DNA of 64,000 bases from Karstenula rhodostoma CBS 690.94 (GCA_010093485.1 MU001507.1:197620-261619), one strand, 5' to 3'; positions 9,935 through 22,466 are shown, counted from the first letter of the stretch. Numbers and translations are program-made. Notes: generated by a model not told the origin, from the sequence alone.

Positions 9935-12561
9935 GTTGATGGTGTTGGAATCGTACAAGGACTGAAGTTTGACTGAAGGAGTGTGTTTGAATCGAAAAAG
10001 CTAGCCCGGCTAGTAAAGAAGAAAGGATGCAAAGCTGAAGGAATGTGAAGCGTTGGAAAGACTGTGATGAGATGATGGGTATAGAGTCGGTTGTGGCAGA
10101 CGTTTATATACGTCCTCGACCGTGTGCCGTCCACTTCTTCCCTTGGTGTCCGCCACACAGCCCTCCATCATCGGAGTCCTATGGCGGTCCCTAATTACCA
10201 GTAGTTTCGAGCATGGTAGTCCGGAAACAAACCATCAGCCGGCTAGACATCACGTACCCCACTGGGCCAGCGCGCCTACGAAGGTTCGGGCGAAACTGGG
10301 GCTGATGGCCCTTAGGCTGCCAGCCAAAGAAGCGCCGTATTTAGGGGGTGTGATTCAGGTACGTTCATGCGATTTCCAAGAAGGGAAGGCCGGTTCAGGG
10401 CCACGGCTGGCCATGTTGGTCGCCTTCGCGAGGAGGGTTTGTTTCGAGGTCTCCACCGCGGAAGTCATTGGTCGTGGCGGAGGCGCTAAGCGGGCCGCAG
10501 GAAATTCCGGCTGACTGGAGTCGTCGGGGTGTTTTAAGCTTGTTTGAGCCGTAGCGCAGCCATCCTGGTCAAAAATGGCCGATTGGCGAGCCTTTCGTAT
10601 CCTGCTGTCCAACCGTGGCCGAATCCATCATCACTGCGTGGAGAGCCCGACTCTCCTGGTGGAGCAATATGCGCAGCTGTCGCATTTGCGCACGCTTCGC
10701 ACAGCAGCGGTCCAACAAGAGCGAGTCGAGAGGTTTGATCGAGAAGTGGACCTCGTGCGGACGACAGCCCTGTCTCGCCTGTCTCGTAGGTCCGAAGGCG
10801 TCTTCCTTGTTGATCCTTCACGAGGCCTCCAGAATGCAACCCCACAGAGTGTATCCTTCCTTTTCGGTCAAGTTCCCTCCGAGCCTGTTATGCGCTTCGT
10901 TTGCCGCCCAATCCCGTAGAGGTCTGGTTTGGTACCGTGGTATGTCATTTAATGTCCGCCGTGTTTCGATTGGTGCTGCGCCTCGAGAACACGGTCATTT
11001 GCAGAACACTGGAAACACTGTGTCTCGCCCCCAGGCTACCGCTCCCGCTTATCAAAGCTGAGCAAGCGTTTTTGTAGGATGTACTAAATCCACCAAGCCG
11101 TGCGGCGTGGAGACATTGTTAAGAATGTAACCCGCTTTCCGGTAGCACAGCACTGCACAGTCACGGCTCCGTTGCTCCTCTCACTTTCCGCAGTTTAAGC
11201 AACAAATAGTCTCAGACGCAATGCCGTATGCAGCTCTTGTGCGATGCATCCGATGCCGATTCGGTCCACAATGTGAGTCGGGTTCCAGGCGTAGTATTGC
11301 AAGTCCGTCACGCGTATGCTCTACTACGTTCCAGCTTCCGCAGAGGCACTCCGGCAGCAAAGGCGACGTGACCAATATCTTATTCGCCTGTCACATCTGC
11401 CACAATCCTCGCTCTTTCCATGGCGTCCAAGGTGCTGCCGTCGTTCGGGATCTTGACGAAAGGAAATTCATACGTCATGCTTGCGACGGAACTTAGGGCC
11501 GAGGGTCATCTGCTTCAATACCAATGCATTGATACCAGTGATCAATCCAACGCCGGGTCGGCGAGCAGGAGCGCAAACCAGGTGAAGTCGAGTAATCGTT
11601 ACGTTCGCTGTTGTTGTGGCACCGATGAACGGAGCCTGAGTGTCCTGGACTCGAGCCTCGGAAAGACCCCATAGTCCTATCGGGAAGATCGTTGGTCATC
11701 GGGTCTGATTAGCATTAACTGACAACTACAAGGTCTACAGCAAACTCCAGCTTGGGATCGAACGTGTTGTGTTCGGTTTCCCATTCAAGACTGCTACTGC
11801 GACAGCGAGCACTGATTCTAGTAAGTATTCTGTTTTTGTCCAAGATATGTATGCGCTAACGAATAAAGTAGACCGGTACGGGTAGCATCCAATCAATAAA
11901 GAGATACAATATCCGAGTATGCGTCTTCATTGGCTTGGGTTCCGGTGGCCAATTTACCAGTAGCCCACCATAGCCAACGTGGACTCATTTGGATGGAGTG
12001 TCTGGGTGAAGTGGTCGACGAATGTGCGGTGCGGCGCGGCGTGGCTCGTTGATTGCCATCATATAGCTTCGGCGGTCTCTTGAACGCGATTCTGCAAGGT
12101 CTTATGGTGCGCTAAGTGATTGGAACTCCCCAGAGCATGCTAATACTACACAGTCATGTGATCAAGCTTACTGGTTTATTTCACCCGAGCATGGATCGAT
12201 GTCTTACAGTATCCATTTCCACTAGCCTTTACCGTCGACCTCGAACATTCACTTCCCTATTTTTTATTTTTTTTATTTTTTAAATAGATCAACTTGTCTA
12301 CACTATACAAATAACCATCTGCCGACGCTCAAGGATATCGCCGGCTAAGTACCCAATTGGCGCTAACCCATCTGGCCACACTGCATCGACGGCTCCTACT
12401 ATGAACCCACTTTCCCGTTAGCCAAGCAGGACTCGCGCGAAGTTATTGGTACTCGCAGCCCCAAAGACCACTGACGTGCCGCCGGTCCATCCGTGGCTTG
12501 GACCGAAGCACGCGGCACTCCTCGAGTTCCACAGCATCTGCAGGAACGTGTACGGTGAGCT
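9935..12561. other. 2.6 kb gene-poor region
   Basis: It contains the AA11 promoter at its left end. Open frames at 10122-11061 and 11221-11674 overlap on both strands, and none shows a family signature, signal peptide or consistent splicing. A T-rich tract lies at 12255-12290. I find no supported gene; a rapidly evolving small secreted protein or noncoding RNA cannot be excluded. Confidence 0.5.
10103..10110 (-). promoter_or_regulatory. TATA-like element upstream of the AA11 gene
   Basis: On the minus strand the sequence reads TATATAAACG, about 170 bases upstream of the AA11 start at 9934, with a plausible leader in between. The spacing fits a fungal core promoter with a long 5' leader; it is not proven. 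Confidence 0.45.
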
Positions 12562-13548
12562 ATGGCACAGGTCAACGGTCACGATGAGGTATTTTTGAAA
12601 CCCCCATTATACAATGTTCTGAAGGCTGATGTAAAGTGCCATAGCCTTATTGGCTGGGACGAGCAACCGAGGAGCAGCAGCGGTTGATCAAGCAGCACCA
12701 TATTTGGACGAAGTGAGTTGTCGCAACCTACCATAGGCATAGACTATGATGAAGTGACAGAAAGTTGACAAGCCGATAGAGCCATCGGATACCTTCTCCA
12801 CCCCTCCATAGCCGCGGTCCTCCCAGAGAAGGCACGGATAGCAGATATCGGCACCGGCACTGGAATTTGGATGAACGAACTCGCCAAAGTTAGCCCATCC
12901 ACATACACCTTCAACGGCTACGACATCTCCCCGGACCAGTTCCTGCCAGCTGACTCTCTCCCCTCCAACGTCACACTCGAACTCGGCGACTTCAAGAAGC
13001 CAATCCCAGAAGAGCTGAGGGGCAAGTTCGACCTGGTGAACGTTCGATTGATCATCATCTCTATGGGTGTGGGCGTGTGGGAGCCAACGCTGCAGAACAT
13101 CCTCACGCTCCTCAAGCCCGGCGGTGCTATCCAGTGGACGGAAGGCAACTTCCTCGAGGCGAGAGGGTTCCGCGGGGCGGCGCCTACATCGACACCAGGA
13201 CACTTCCTCACCCAGGGACAGAACCAGTTCAACAGTACGCTCGTCAAACGCTTTCGCTGGTGCTTCCCAGCGTGGCAGAATATGTACGCTGATGCAGGTT
13301 TGGAGAGAATCGAGGAGGATGTGCTGAGCACGGATCGGCTTATCGAGCAACGGCCCGAATTCACCGAGATCGGTATCGGTGCCGTGTTCGGCGCGCTGGC
13401 TAATCTGGCGAAGGTCCAGGAGGAAGGTTACTGGAACGAGCAAGAGGTCCAGGAGGCGAAGCAGAAGGCGCTCGAGGACAGGGCGTCCGGGGCTTACCTG
13501 CGCTGGGACTTGCACGTTGCGGTTGGATTCACGAAGAAGGAGGCTTGA
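12562..13548 (+). CDS. SAM-dependent methyltransferase, LaeA/UMTA-like
   Basis: Three exons, 12562-12588, 12645-12712 and 12780-13548, total 864 bases (287 residues). The first, nine-codon exon (MAQVNGHDE) joins PYWLGRATEEQQRLIKQHH, the conserved N-terminal helix of this family, and the second junction gives WTKAIGYLLHP. Motif I is ADIGTGTGIW (about residues 53-62), followed by the acidic strand FNGYDIS and the post-motif NVTLELGDF. LKPGGAIQWTE is the usual motif III. The fold is a class I Rossmann methyltransferase. Relatives include LaeA-like regulators and O-/N-methyltransferases in secondary-metabolite clusters; the substrate cannot be predicted. The gene stands alone, flanked by the gene-poor region and a channel gene. 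A second member lies at 27955-29098. Confidence 0.82.
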
Positions 13549-14200
13549 ATGGATTGTTCGGAACCGTCCGTCAGGGCGGAGCGTGGAGAAGCGAAGTCGT
13601 GAGTAGCAGGCAAACTGTGGTCCCGGGCCCTGCCGTCTCTCAACCACGGCTGGCCTTTTCGCCGTCTCCAGACCGTTCTCCTGCATTTCCAAATGATTCC
13701 CATGACGTGCAGGTGTGATTGGCTCGGGCCCTGTTTTGTGTGAAAATCCTGCTTGTTTCGATGAATGCCAAGCACCACCACCCGACCCGACAACCTGCAC
13801 ACCCCGGCGTCAATCACGAACCATATTTTGCCTACTTCTAGACTGCGAAGTTCGCCATCGTGAAGCAATCCTTCTGTACGACACCGACAACATGTGTTTC
13901 GTTTCGTCGAGGACGCGTTTTCGATCGCCATCATCCGCTATCGATTGCTCCGCTGGTGGGTCCCCGGACACTAAAATGACGTCGCGTGGCGATCGTTGCG
14001 TTCAAGGTGCAAAAGTGGCTCCCAACAGACGCGCGCTCGAGGAAGGATGGGACGTGATGGCCTGGATCATTGCTGGCGACCGCCCTTGACGTGTGTTTCT
14101 ATTTTCATCCCAATGCGACCCTCTAGGGCCATTCTTTGTGTGATACTTGTCCGCTGAGCTTTGCTTCTTCTCACTCGCTTCTTCAACCGTCGATGCAAAT
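13549..14200. other. Intergenic region, promoter of the CSC1-type gene
   Basis: No gene is supported; the open frame at 13715-14089 has no recognisable features. A minimal upstream ORF sits at its right edge. Confidence 0.5.
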
Positions 14201-14204
14201 ATGA
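14193..14204 (+). promoter_or_regulatory. Three-codon uORF overlapping the CSC1-type start codon
   Basis: ATG CAA ATA TGA lies in the leader, and its stop overlaps the main ATG at 14201 in the arrangement ATGA. Scanning ribosomes would meet it first, so the main frame would depend on leaky scanning or reinitiation. This is inferred from sequence only. Confidence 0.5.
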
Positions 14205-17200
14205 ATGTCTACCAACGGCAGCCGGTCGACAGTACTGACCAGTTCCTGAACTTGATCGCGGATCCCTTCCAAGCAGAGGTAGGAATAGCTCGATCCAGTT
14301 GCTCGTTCCATCAATGACTGACCTCCCAAGGTCCAACAAAACTCCATCTATGCCGCCATCGTCTACGCCTTCGCCATCTCGGGCGCTCTCTTCCTCCTCT
14401 TCTGCTTCCTCCGACCCCGCAACTCCCGCGTTTATGCCCCACGCGCCAAACACGCCGACGAGAAACATGCCCCGCGACAACTCGACCGCAAGCCCCTCGG
14501 CTGGATTCCAGCAATCCGAGATGTCAAGGAGCAAGAGCTGGTAGAAAAGATCGGACTGGATGCCGTCGTCTTCCTGCGCTTTCTGCGGATGCTGCGGAAT
14601 ATCTTCCTCGTCCTGACTGTGTTCGGATGCGGCATCTTGATCCCAGTCAATGTAGTAGGAGGCAGTGCTTTTTACGAGCAATGGGACAATATCGCGACGC
14701 TGATGAAGTTCACGCCCCAGTACATTTTCGGACCAAAGTTCTGGGCTTTCGTGCTCTGCTCGTATCTATTTCAGGGGACAGTTTGCGGTTTCTTGTGGTG
14801 GAACTATAGAGCCGTGTACAGGTTGAAGAGGGCGTATTTCCAGAGCACCGACTACCAACAGTCGCTCCATTCTAGGACGCTCCTAGTAAGACATTTGCTA
14901 TATTTATTGGGTCTTGATGCTGATGCTGCGATAGCTCACTCACATTCCCGAGTCTTCGAGGACAGATGACGGAATCGCTGAGCTCGTGGATACAGCGAAG
15001 CCGACTCAAACCCTTCCCCGCACTGCAATCGGTCGCAATGTCAAGGATCTTCCCAAGCTGATCGAAGCACACGATGAAGCGGTTCGTGAGCTTGAGGCCG
15101 TCCTGGCAAAGTACTTGAATAATCCAGAAAGGTTGCCGGAGAAGCGACCGGTGTGCGAGCCTGAGAAAGATGACCGGTCAACCTACGGCAAACGCGAGGT
15201 CGACGCAATAGACTACCTGACGGACCGCATTGCTAGGCTCGAAGCGCAGATCAAAGAGGTACGCGAGAGCGTCGACAAGAGAAACCCCACATCCTACGGC
15301 TTCGCGAGCTATCCGCACATCGAAGATGCCCATGCCGTGGCGTACGCATCGAAGAAGAAGGGACCCAAAGGTTGCGATGTTTACCTCGCTCCCAAGCCCC
15401 ATGATCTTCTTTGGCAGAATCTTCCCATGACCAGGAGGACCCGTCGCGCTCGCATGTTCTGGGATGGTCTCTGGGTGATCCTTTTCACGGCCGCTTACAT
15501 CGTTCCCAACATTGCCACTTCAGTCTTTCTTTCGGACTTCTCGCACTTGGGGCTTGTGTGGCCTGCTTTCCAAACCAACCTGGCGGCCCATCCTACTGGC
15601 TGGGGTATCGCTCAGGGTATTCTAGCTCCGACTGTGCAAACTTTGATTTATATGGGCATTCCGGTCATGTTCCGGCGCTTGTACACTCATTCCGGTGACG
15701 TCTCAAAGACTTCCAGGGAGCGCCACGTCACTGCCCGCCTGTACATCTTCTTCGTCTTCAACAACCTCATTGTATTTTCCGTATTCGGTTCAGCATGGCG
15801 CTTCGTCGCTACTGTCATCGCCGCAAAAGACCAAGGAGTTTGGGAAGCGATTCGTAACGCGCACGTTTTCTCCCAAGTGATGACTGGATTGTGCAACATG
15901 TCTACCTTCTGGTTGACTTGGCAGATGCAAAAGAATCTCTCAGCGGCCATTGATATTGCTCAAGCATGGCCGCTGGTATGGAGTTACATCCAGCGCAAGC
16001 TCTTCACCCCCACACCTCGCCAACTCATCGAGCTCAGCGCTCCTCAACCGTTCATGTACGCCGAGTACTACAACAGTTATCTGCAAGTTGCAGTAGTCGG
16101 CCTCACGTTCGGCACCTTACAACCGATCATCCTCCCTGTCACAGCCTTCTATCTTATCATCGAGTGCTGGTTCAAGAAGTACATGGTCCAATACGTTCTC
16201 ATCACCAAGACCGAGTCCGGCGGCCGCTTCTGGCGCCTCCTCGTCAACAGAATGCTCGTCAGCGTCGCCCTCGGCAATGCCGTCATAGCCCTCGTCGTCG
16301 GCGCCCAAGGGGTAGGCAGCATAAACTCGGTGAGCAACGGCAACATGCTGTACGCCATGATCCCGCTCCCCTTGCTCCTCCTCGCCTTCAAATGGTACTG
16401 CAAGCGCGCCTTCGACGACAGACTCATCTACTACTCCACCCAGCCCTTCTCCGACGCCGAAGACGCCGCGTCGCCAGACGGCAAGAAAACGAAACGAAAC
16501 GACCGCGTCGCCGTGCGCTTCGGGCACCCAGCGCTGTACAAGAAACTGATCACGCCCATGGTGCACGCCAAATCGCAGCACCTCCTCAAAGAGCTATACG
16601 TCCACCGCGCCAGCATCGGCGACCGAAACATCTTCGACGCGCCACACCGCCGGTCCACAGACCGCGCGATGCCGACCACGCCCTACGGCTACAGCGACGT
16701 CTTCATGGCGGAAATGGACCCCTCGGAGCCGGGCAAGCCCGTCCCCGTCGCGCAGAACCTCCCCGGCGTAGAGCTCGTCGCGGAAGAGGACCTTGACTTT
16801 GAGAACTTCAAGAAGAGAGCAGAGTTCAGAGAAGAATATGGCGGCGACGGCGGGCTCTACGGCAGACCCGAGGACCTTATCAGCCGGCCCGGGACCCCCA
16901 GCACGTTCGCCACGCTGAACGGATCCGGCTTTTTCCCACACAAGGTGGCGGGGGAGGCTTCGACGCGCGCGTCGAGCACCACGAAGCGCGGCAGCGACGA
17001 AGAGCTGTCCCGAGAACACGAACAGGGCGTCTCGTATGAGCCGGGATACCAGCGTACGCCCCTGCGCGATCATTTCGAGGAGGTCGATGTGCAGATCCCT
17101 GCGACGCCGTTCGCCGAGGACGTGCTGCAGGCGGGGAGAGCGGCGGGGCAGGATAGCAACGGGAGGCTGCTGCGAGACGGGGGGAGCGATGGGCATGAGT

Positions 17201-17253
17201 ACTTTCGAGGGTTCGGCGATGAAGATACGAGTTATGACCGGTATAGAGGGTAG
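14201..17253 (+). CDS. CSC1/TMEM63-type (DUF221) osmosensitive cation channel
   Basis: Three exons, 14201-14278, 14331-14885 and 14935-17253, total 2952 bases (983 residues). The protein has an N-terminal membrane span (AAIVYAFAISGALFLLFCF), a conserved cytosolic block with RPRN and the LTHIP strand (TLLLTHIPESSR) rebuilt exactly across intron 2, then a large cytosolic domain with a coiled-coil-like stretch. A membrane core of about eight more spans follows (WVILFTAAYIVPNIATSVFL onward; the conserved GTLQPIILPVTAFYLIIECW). The C-terminal tail of about 200 residues is polar and probably cytosolic. Family members in yeast and Arabidopsis (Csc1, OSCA) and TMEM63 in animals are stretch- or osmotically gated cation channels of the plasma membrane or endomembranes. 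Fungal paralogues include Rsn1 and Phm7; I cannot assign the exact orthologue. Confidence 0.88.
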
Positions 17254-17460
17254 GGATAGATAAAAGGGCATATGGGGCGTTTTTTTTTATTGCGTGCAGC
17301 ATAGATTGCGAGATAAGCGTTCACATCTAGAGGTCACGAGTGAGCGTACGACATGATAGCATCTGACTTCTGTTCGTGGACAACCACCAAATATGTATAA
17401 TTCATGACATCCGAATCCGAGAATCTATTGGTGTATCTACCGTCCTCGCTTTCAAACGAC

Positions 17461-19910
17461 TCACTCCAGCGCGAAACACCTCTCAACATTATCCGCATTA
17501 TTGCCCCACCACGCCGGCATCTTAATCTGCTTCCCGCTGCCAAAGAACAGAAAAATCAGCAGCATGTTGAAGTTGAACGCCGCATCAAACGCCGCCGCAA
17601 CGATGTAGTTGTACCGCTTCCAAATCTTAAAATGGTAGCGGAAGATCCAATACATGGCGACGAAGCCGCCGATCCAAGCGCTAAAGTACCCCGTCGACAG
17701 GTTGCCGTAGAAGACGGTAATTCCGGAGAAGAAAATGGTCGTGTTCCAGAGGTGGAATTTCAGCTTCGACTTCGGGAAGGCGCGGTACAGGGCGTAGACG
17801 ACGAGGGGGGCCACGGCGCCGGCGAGGAAGCCGTAGGGTAGGGCTTTCAGCTCGGAGGCGCCGAACATGCGCTTGGGGCCGATGACGGCGTACTGGACGC
17901 CGATGGTGTTTGAGCCGACGAGACTCTGACCGGTCCATTGGTGGAGGGGGTCCGTCTTGATGCCGGAGAGGAAGTCGAATTTGGTGTTGAGCACCCAGCG
18001 GATGACTCCGTAGTTGATGGGGATGCCGAGGATGCTGCCGAAGACTTGGCTGAAGAAGACGGTGCGCGGGGGGATGTGCATGTAGTGGCCGATGCGCTGG
18101 TCCTGCAGCATGTACTGGGCGCGGTACCAGGCGTCGCCGGCGATGGCACCGTAGACCGAGGGCCCGCAAGGGTGATGGTGGCCGGTACCGGCGGGAGTGT
18201 GGACGAGGTACCCGTAGATGAGCTCGTTGAAGTCGCCGATGGCGACTTGGTAGTTTGAGATGGCGTAGAGGTAGCCGAGAGGCACGACGACGACGAAACC
18301 CGTCGCCACGCCCACGATTACCGTCCACCAGGGTATGAAAAGCTGGCCGGAGCCTACGATCGCGAGCAGGATGACGAAGCCGGCGAGGAATAGCGCTGTG
18401 AACCACCAGCCAGGGACTTCTTTGTAGGACTGCTGGAGAATGTTCAGCCGGTCGGTGTACTGGTGGTGGATGTTCGGTTCCGCGGTGCCAGCAGAAGTGT
18501 TCTGCTTTCGAGCTTCGCTGCGAGCTTTCCGCGCGGCCATGTTCTTGCCGAGGGTTGCCCAAATGGCAGGGCCGCCGAACGTAGCCAGCCAGACAAAGGC
18601 CGAGGGCAACTTGGCGTAGTTGAAGAACGTGCCCCAGGCGAATTGCAGTCCCATGTAGGCCGGGCCGTACTCCTCCCAGGCAGTCTCGTTCAGGCTGAAG
18701 TCGCTGTTAACGATCTTTGTGGTTGGGTACTTCGTGCCGTTGGCCAACAGCAGCGAGTTGGACATCAAGCCGTGTTTGTAGGAGCCCAGGTTTCCCCACT
18801 TGGCGGCCGGGATCAGAATCCAGCAATTGAATACAAAGGCGAGAAAGAGAACCGTCTGTGTCCAGAATGGTGCAATCAAGATCGACGTGCTGTTCCAGTT
18901 GATGTTTGACCAATCGAGACTCAGGTTCATGAAACCCATACCTCCAAGGCCCGATCCGATAAAGTTGGCGACTGGGTTCTTTGGAGCCACCCAGCACAGG
19001 AAGGCCAGCGAAGACGTCATCGGGAAGACATATTCCGGCAGGAATTGCCAGAGCGTCATGGCGACAAGGCACAGGAAGAAGATGTGCATCTGTCGTTTGG
19101 CCAATGGGCTTTTGCGGTCCTGCTTGCGGAAGGTCTCGAACAGTGTTGTTTGCATGAGCGCTTGAGGCCATATATACTCAGGCTCCCATAACAACAGAGA
19201 GCGAGCAATTGCGGCAATAGCGTAGCCAACCCAGACGATGGCTAACATGAAGAAGATAGCCACGGCGGGGTTGATCCTCGTGTCGTACCACAGTTCAGCC
19301 ATGGAAATGGGCTTTAGAGACGTTAGCACGTGGCGCAGTGTATCTTTGGGCAGAGGAAGCTTACAGTATAGCCTAGGTTGTATGTCGCGCCCGACGCGGC
19401 AGTGAGGGTAACCAAAACGTGTTCCTTGATGCTCCATGGTGCCGGGTTCAAGTTGAAACCGTAGCCAAAAGGCAAGTTGACCTGCCATGCCGGCAAGACT
19501 CTTGCGAGACCGTGGCCGACATAGTGACAGGCGATCTGCACGAAGAAGACGGAGTAGGGGGCCTGGGTCGTACGGTAATGGCTCATCTGCGACAGGAAGG
19601 CTCCAGGAACGATGAACAAGATGCAGAGGACAAAGTAGCGGAAGGTGATGGTCGGGAGAGTGGGATCATCTTCCAGAGAGACGGTCTGGCGCACAATGAG
19701 TGGCAGCTGAGCGACCTCGGGGTCTTCGTGGGCTTCTTCCTCCACGAATGCAGTGTCGTCGACTGCATCGAGTCCAGATGGAGACTGGGCTTCTGAGGCG
19801 CGAACGTTGACGCCTTTGTCGTCGGTCGTTGACCTGAGGTGGCTTGAGGCTGGGCTAAGCTCCGCACTTGAAGTCTTGGCCGTCGCCTTGTCAGCGTTAG
19901 TTTCGGCCAT
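17461..19910 (-). CDS. OPT-family oligopeptide transporter
   Basis: Two exons, 19910-19365 and 19311-17461, total 2397 bases (798 residues), the usual size for fungal OPTs. The intron has a GTAAGC donor and a GTGCTAACG branch site, and its removal joins TYNLGYT to PISMAELWYD. The N-terminal 90 residues are acidic and cytosolic. Then follow about 14-16 spans, including NLPFGYGFNLNPAPWSIKEH, the DPEYVWP-like EYIWPQALM, and late conserved features such as RIGHYMHIPPRTVFFSQVFG and NYIVAAAFDAAFNFNML. Family members import small peptides, glutathione or metal chelates with protons across the plasma membrane. It is convergent with the CSC1-type gene, with 207 bases between stops including a T9 run. 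No defect is seen. Confidence 0.9.
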
Positions 19911-20707
19911 CTTGGCTGGCTTGTCGTTCTTCCATCTTTGTCGACTTCACGATACTTTAACACTGCTGTGGTGAAATTTCAGTCGATTGCGCAATTCGAG
20001 GATGGCATTGTGTTTTCCAATAACTAATCTGCAAAAGGATCACGTCCGTGCCCGCTCTCGTGTTCACCCAACGACAGGTACCGAACTATTCCTCTTTCTC
20101 CACTACATGTCACTAGCTCCATTGTCAATGGAAAACTTGCAATCCTGCGTTCCACTTTGCAAAAAACGCAATGCGGCCCAGTAACCTCGGAGAACGGTTT
20201 CATGTTTTTAGAGGAAAAAGCTGCCAGAGCTTCCTATAGTAGCGTGTTCTAGGTGGCGGCTCAACAATGTCAGACCACTTCCTGTTGTCAACGCCAACAC
20301 CAAACACCAAACGGGTCGTGCCCGTTGTCAGATATCCAATATCAGATCCGAAATGCATCTCGTCTTACGACGAAGCCAGTCATCAAATTTGGCATGGCGA
20401 GGTGCAAAGATGACCCGGTGGGCTGGTCTCCTGTCGACCTCTATATAGCACGACTTTCGCAGCTATCATACATACACGTCAATGAGACATGCCTGCTCAA
20501 CTCTAGATATAGGACCCTTTGCACGAGTACAATGTAACAATGGCATATCTCTTACCAGACAAATCGGGATGTGGCCACACTCCGGCGTGGGGATCCGGAG
20601 CACCATGCCGAAGGCTGCGTCGCACGACTGCACAACTACCGACATCCGCCAAACACATATCTACGATCGCGCAAACAGACCTCCAATCGCCTACAGCCCC
20701 AGTAGCA
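19911..20707. other. Divergent promoter region (OPT and MDR genes)
   Basis: No gene is supported. A TATA-like TATATAG at 20442 lies upstream of the plus-strand oxidoreductase. The open frames on both strands here have no family features. Confidence 0.5.
20442..20448 (+). promoter_or_regulatory. TATA-like element upstream of the MDR oxidoreductase
   Basis: TATATAG within CGACCTCTATATAGCACG lies about 265 bases upstream of the chosen ATG at 20708. If it is the core promoter, the leader is long and contains upstream ATGs. Confidence 0.4.
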
Positions 20708-21835
20708 ATGGCAACGACAACAACCGCCCACTCTGCCCCACACTCCCCAATGAACCTCCCCCCCACAATGCGCGCTTGGCAATGGACCACCTGCCGCACC
20801 ACCCTTTCCTCCGCCCTCACCCTCACCACCACCGCACCCGTCCCCTCCCGCCCCCTCGCCCCAGGCGAATCTCTCATCCGCGTCCACGCCGCTGCCCTCA
20901 ACCAGATCGACTACAAGCTCGCCGAGCTGCCCTTGGTCGGCCGTCTCGCGATCCCCAAACCCGCGACCCCCGGCCTCGACTTCGCCGGCGTCGTCGCACG
21001 CACAGGCCCCGACTCCCCCCACCAGCTCGGCCAGCGCGTCTTCGGCAAGCTGGAGCCGAAACAGCAGGTCGGCACGCTGGGGGAGTACGTCATCGGGTCG
21101 CGGGAAGGCACGGTGGCGTTGCCGGAGGGGGTGTCGTTTGAGGCGGGCGCGGCGCTAGGGGTGTGCGGGCTGGTGACGTATCAGGCACTTGTGCGGAATG
21201 TGCGGGATGGGGAGAGGGTGGTGGTGAATGGGGGGAGTGGGGGGACGGGGACGTTTGCGGTGCAGATTGCGAAGGCGTTGGGGTGCGAGGTTGTGGCGAC
21301 GTGCTCTGGTGAGTGGGTCTTCCCGCTATTGTGTGATGACGGGGGAGGGTTGTGCTGATCGGTGGGTCGTCTAGGTGCTAATGTGCAGTTGTGCAAGGAT
21401 CTGGGTGCTGACGAGGTGATTGATTACCGCACGCAGAGCGTAACAGATGTGCTCGAGAAGAGCGGGAGGAAAGTTGATTTCGTGCTCGACAATGTGGGCG
21501 AGCCCGCTGCGTTGTACTGGCAAGCACCGAGGTTTACCAAGTCGGGAGCGAAGTACGTGCAGATAGGGTCGCAGGTCAGTCTGGGGTTCATATACGACCT
21601 AGCATTTCGATTCGTGGTGCCTACGTGGCTGGGAGGTGGACAAAGGCCTTTCTCTTTTGCGATGGCATCGACAAATTTGAACGACTATGAGGGTTTGGCA
21701 GGGCTTGTGGCGGAGGGCAAGGTTAAGCCGGTGATTGATGAGGTGATTGAGATGGAGGATGTTCCACAGGGATACAAGAAGTTGAAGACGGGCCGAGCGA
21801 GGGGGAAGATCGTTGTAAGGGTTGCAAAAGATTAA
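20708..21835 (+). CDS. Medium-chain dehydrogenase/reductase, quinone-oxidoreductase-like
   Basis: Two exons, 20708-21308 and 21375-21835, total 1062 bases (353 residues). The GroES-like catalytic half starts MRAWQWTTCRTT and includes LIRVHAAALNQIDYKLAE and the LDFAG strand. The cofactor half has the glycine-rich loop NGGSGGTGTFAVQIAK, and the intron joins ATCSG to ANVQLCKDLGADEVIDYR, the end of the Rossmann beta-alpha-beta unit. The zinc-ligand Cys/His set of classical alcohol dehydrogenases is not visible, so this is the zinc-free type that reduces quinones or enones with NADPH. Its substrate is unknown. Start choice is uncertain: an in-frame ATG at 20750 would trim the Thr-rich leader, while the frame further upstream is unlike protein. 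Confidence 0.82.
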
Positions 21836-22000
21836 AGAAAAGGAGGGCAGGTTCCTAACTATTCTATTCACGACCATATATCGACCAACCAACCTACATC
21901 GAATTGTGAGCGCCCTGCTACTAGAAAATGGCCTGCTAGATGAGGAGAAATCTATAACTTTCAGCTGTTTACAATATTTGTATTTCAACACCCTACTAAG

Positions 22001-22055
22001 TTCCTATACTGTGCTTTGCCGCGGCTTGCAGAATCACGCGAGGAGTCACAAACAA
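22001..22055 (+). repeat. Dispersed repeat R, copy A
   Basis: It begins TTCCTATACTGTGCTTTGCC and continues GCGGCTTGCAGAATC. It matches copies at 22467 and 35061 with scattered, mostly transition-type differences. Confidence 0.65.
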
Positions 22056-22200
22056 CAACTAGGCGTCAAGTTCTGCGACATGTGGGGAGCCCGGGACCGT
22101 GGATAACAATAGGGAGGCGCCCGCGAGGAGGGAGTATAGGGGTGATCAGTAGGGGTTAAGTTATGTTATAGCTAATGCGCACTCGGCCCCTCCGCCGCGC

Positions 22201-22216
22201 TAACACTGCAGTGTTA
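22201..22216. repeat. Perfect 16-base palindrome
   Basis: TAACACTGCAGTGTTA is self-complementary. The preceding CCTCCGCCGCGCTAACACTG and following CAGTGTTATC look like two element ends meeting head to head; CAGTG termini are reminiscent of hAT transposons. Confidence 0.55.
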
Positions 22217-22466
22217 TCATCTTTCGCAACTATACGAATGCTTAAGGATAACAGCAAAACTTTAATGAAACAATAGCTCTAGTATATTCTTATATATACT
22301 GAATGACTTTTTTTATAACCTTTTTTTAAATATACTTAGTTTAAGCTATTAGCTACAAGAGACACCTTTTTGTAATCATTGTTGTACTCTATACACTCGA
22401 TAACTTGATCCTTTTGTTATTATTTCCCTCCAGATATATACTGGTATTAATACTACCGAGTCCGAG

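Noticed and set aside
10122..11674. Several 70-150 codon frames in the gene-poor region
   Set aside because: They overlap each other on both strands and show no signal peptide, domain or convincing splice sites.
12688..13800. 370-codon minus-strand frame
   Set aside because: Antisense to the methyltransferase exon 3, with no family features.
15966..16796. 276-codon Arg/His/Pro-rich plus frame
   Set aside because: An alternative frame of the CSC1-type coding exon.
17681..18562. 293-codon minus frame
   Set aside because: An out-of-frame shadow of the OPT transporter exon.
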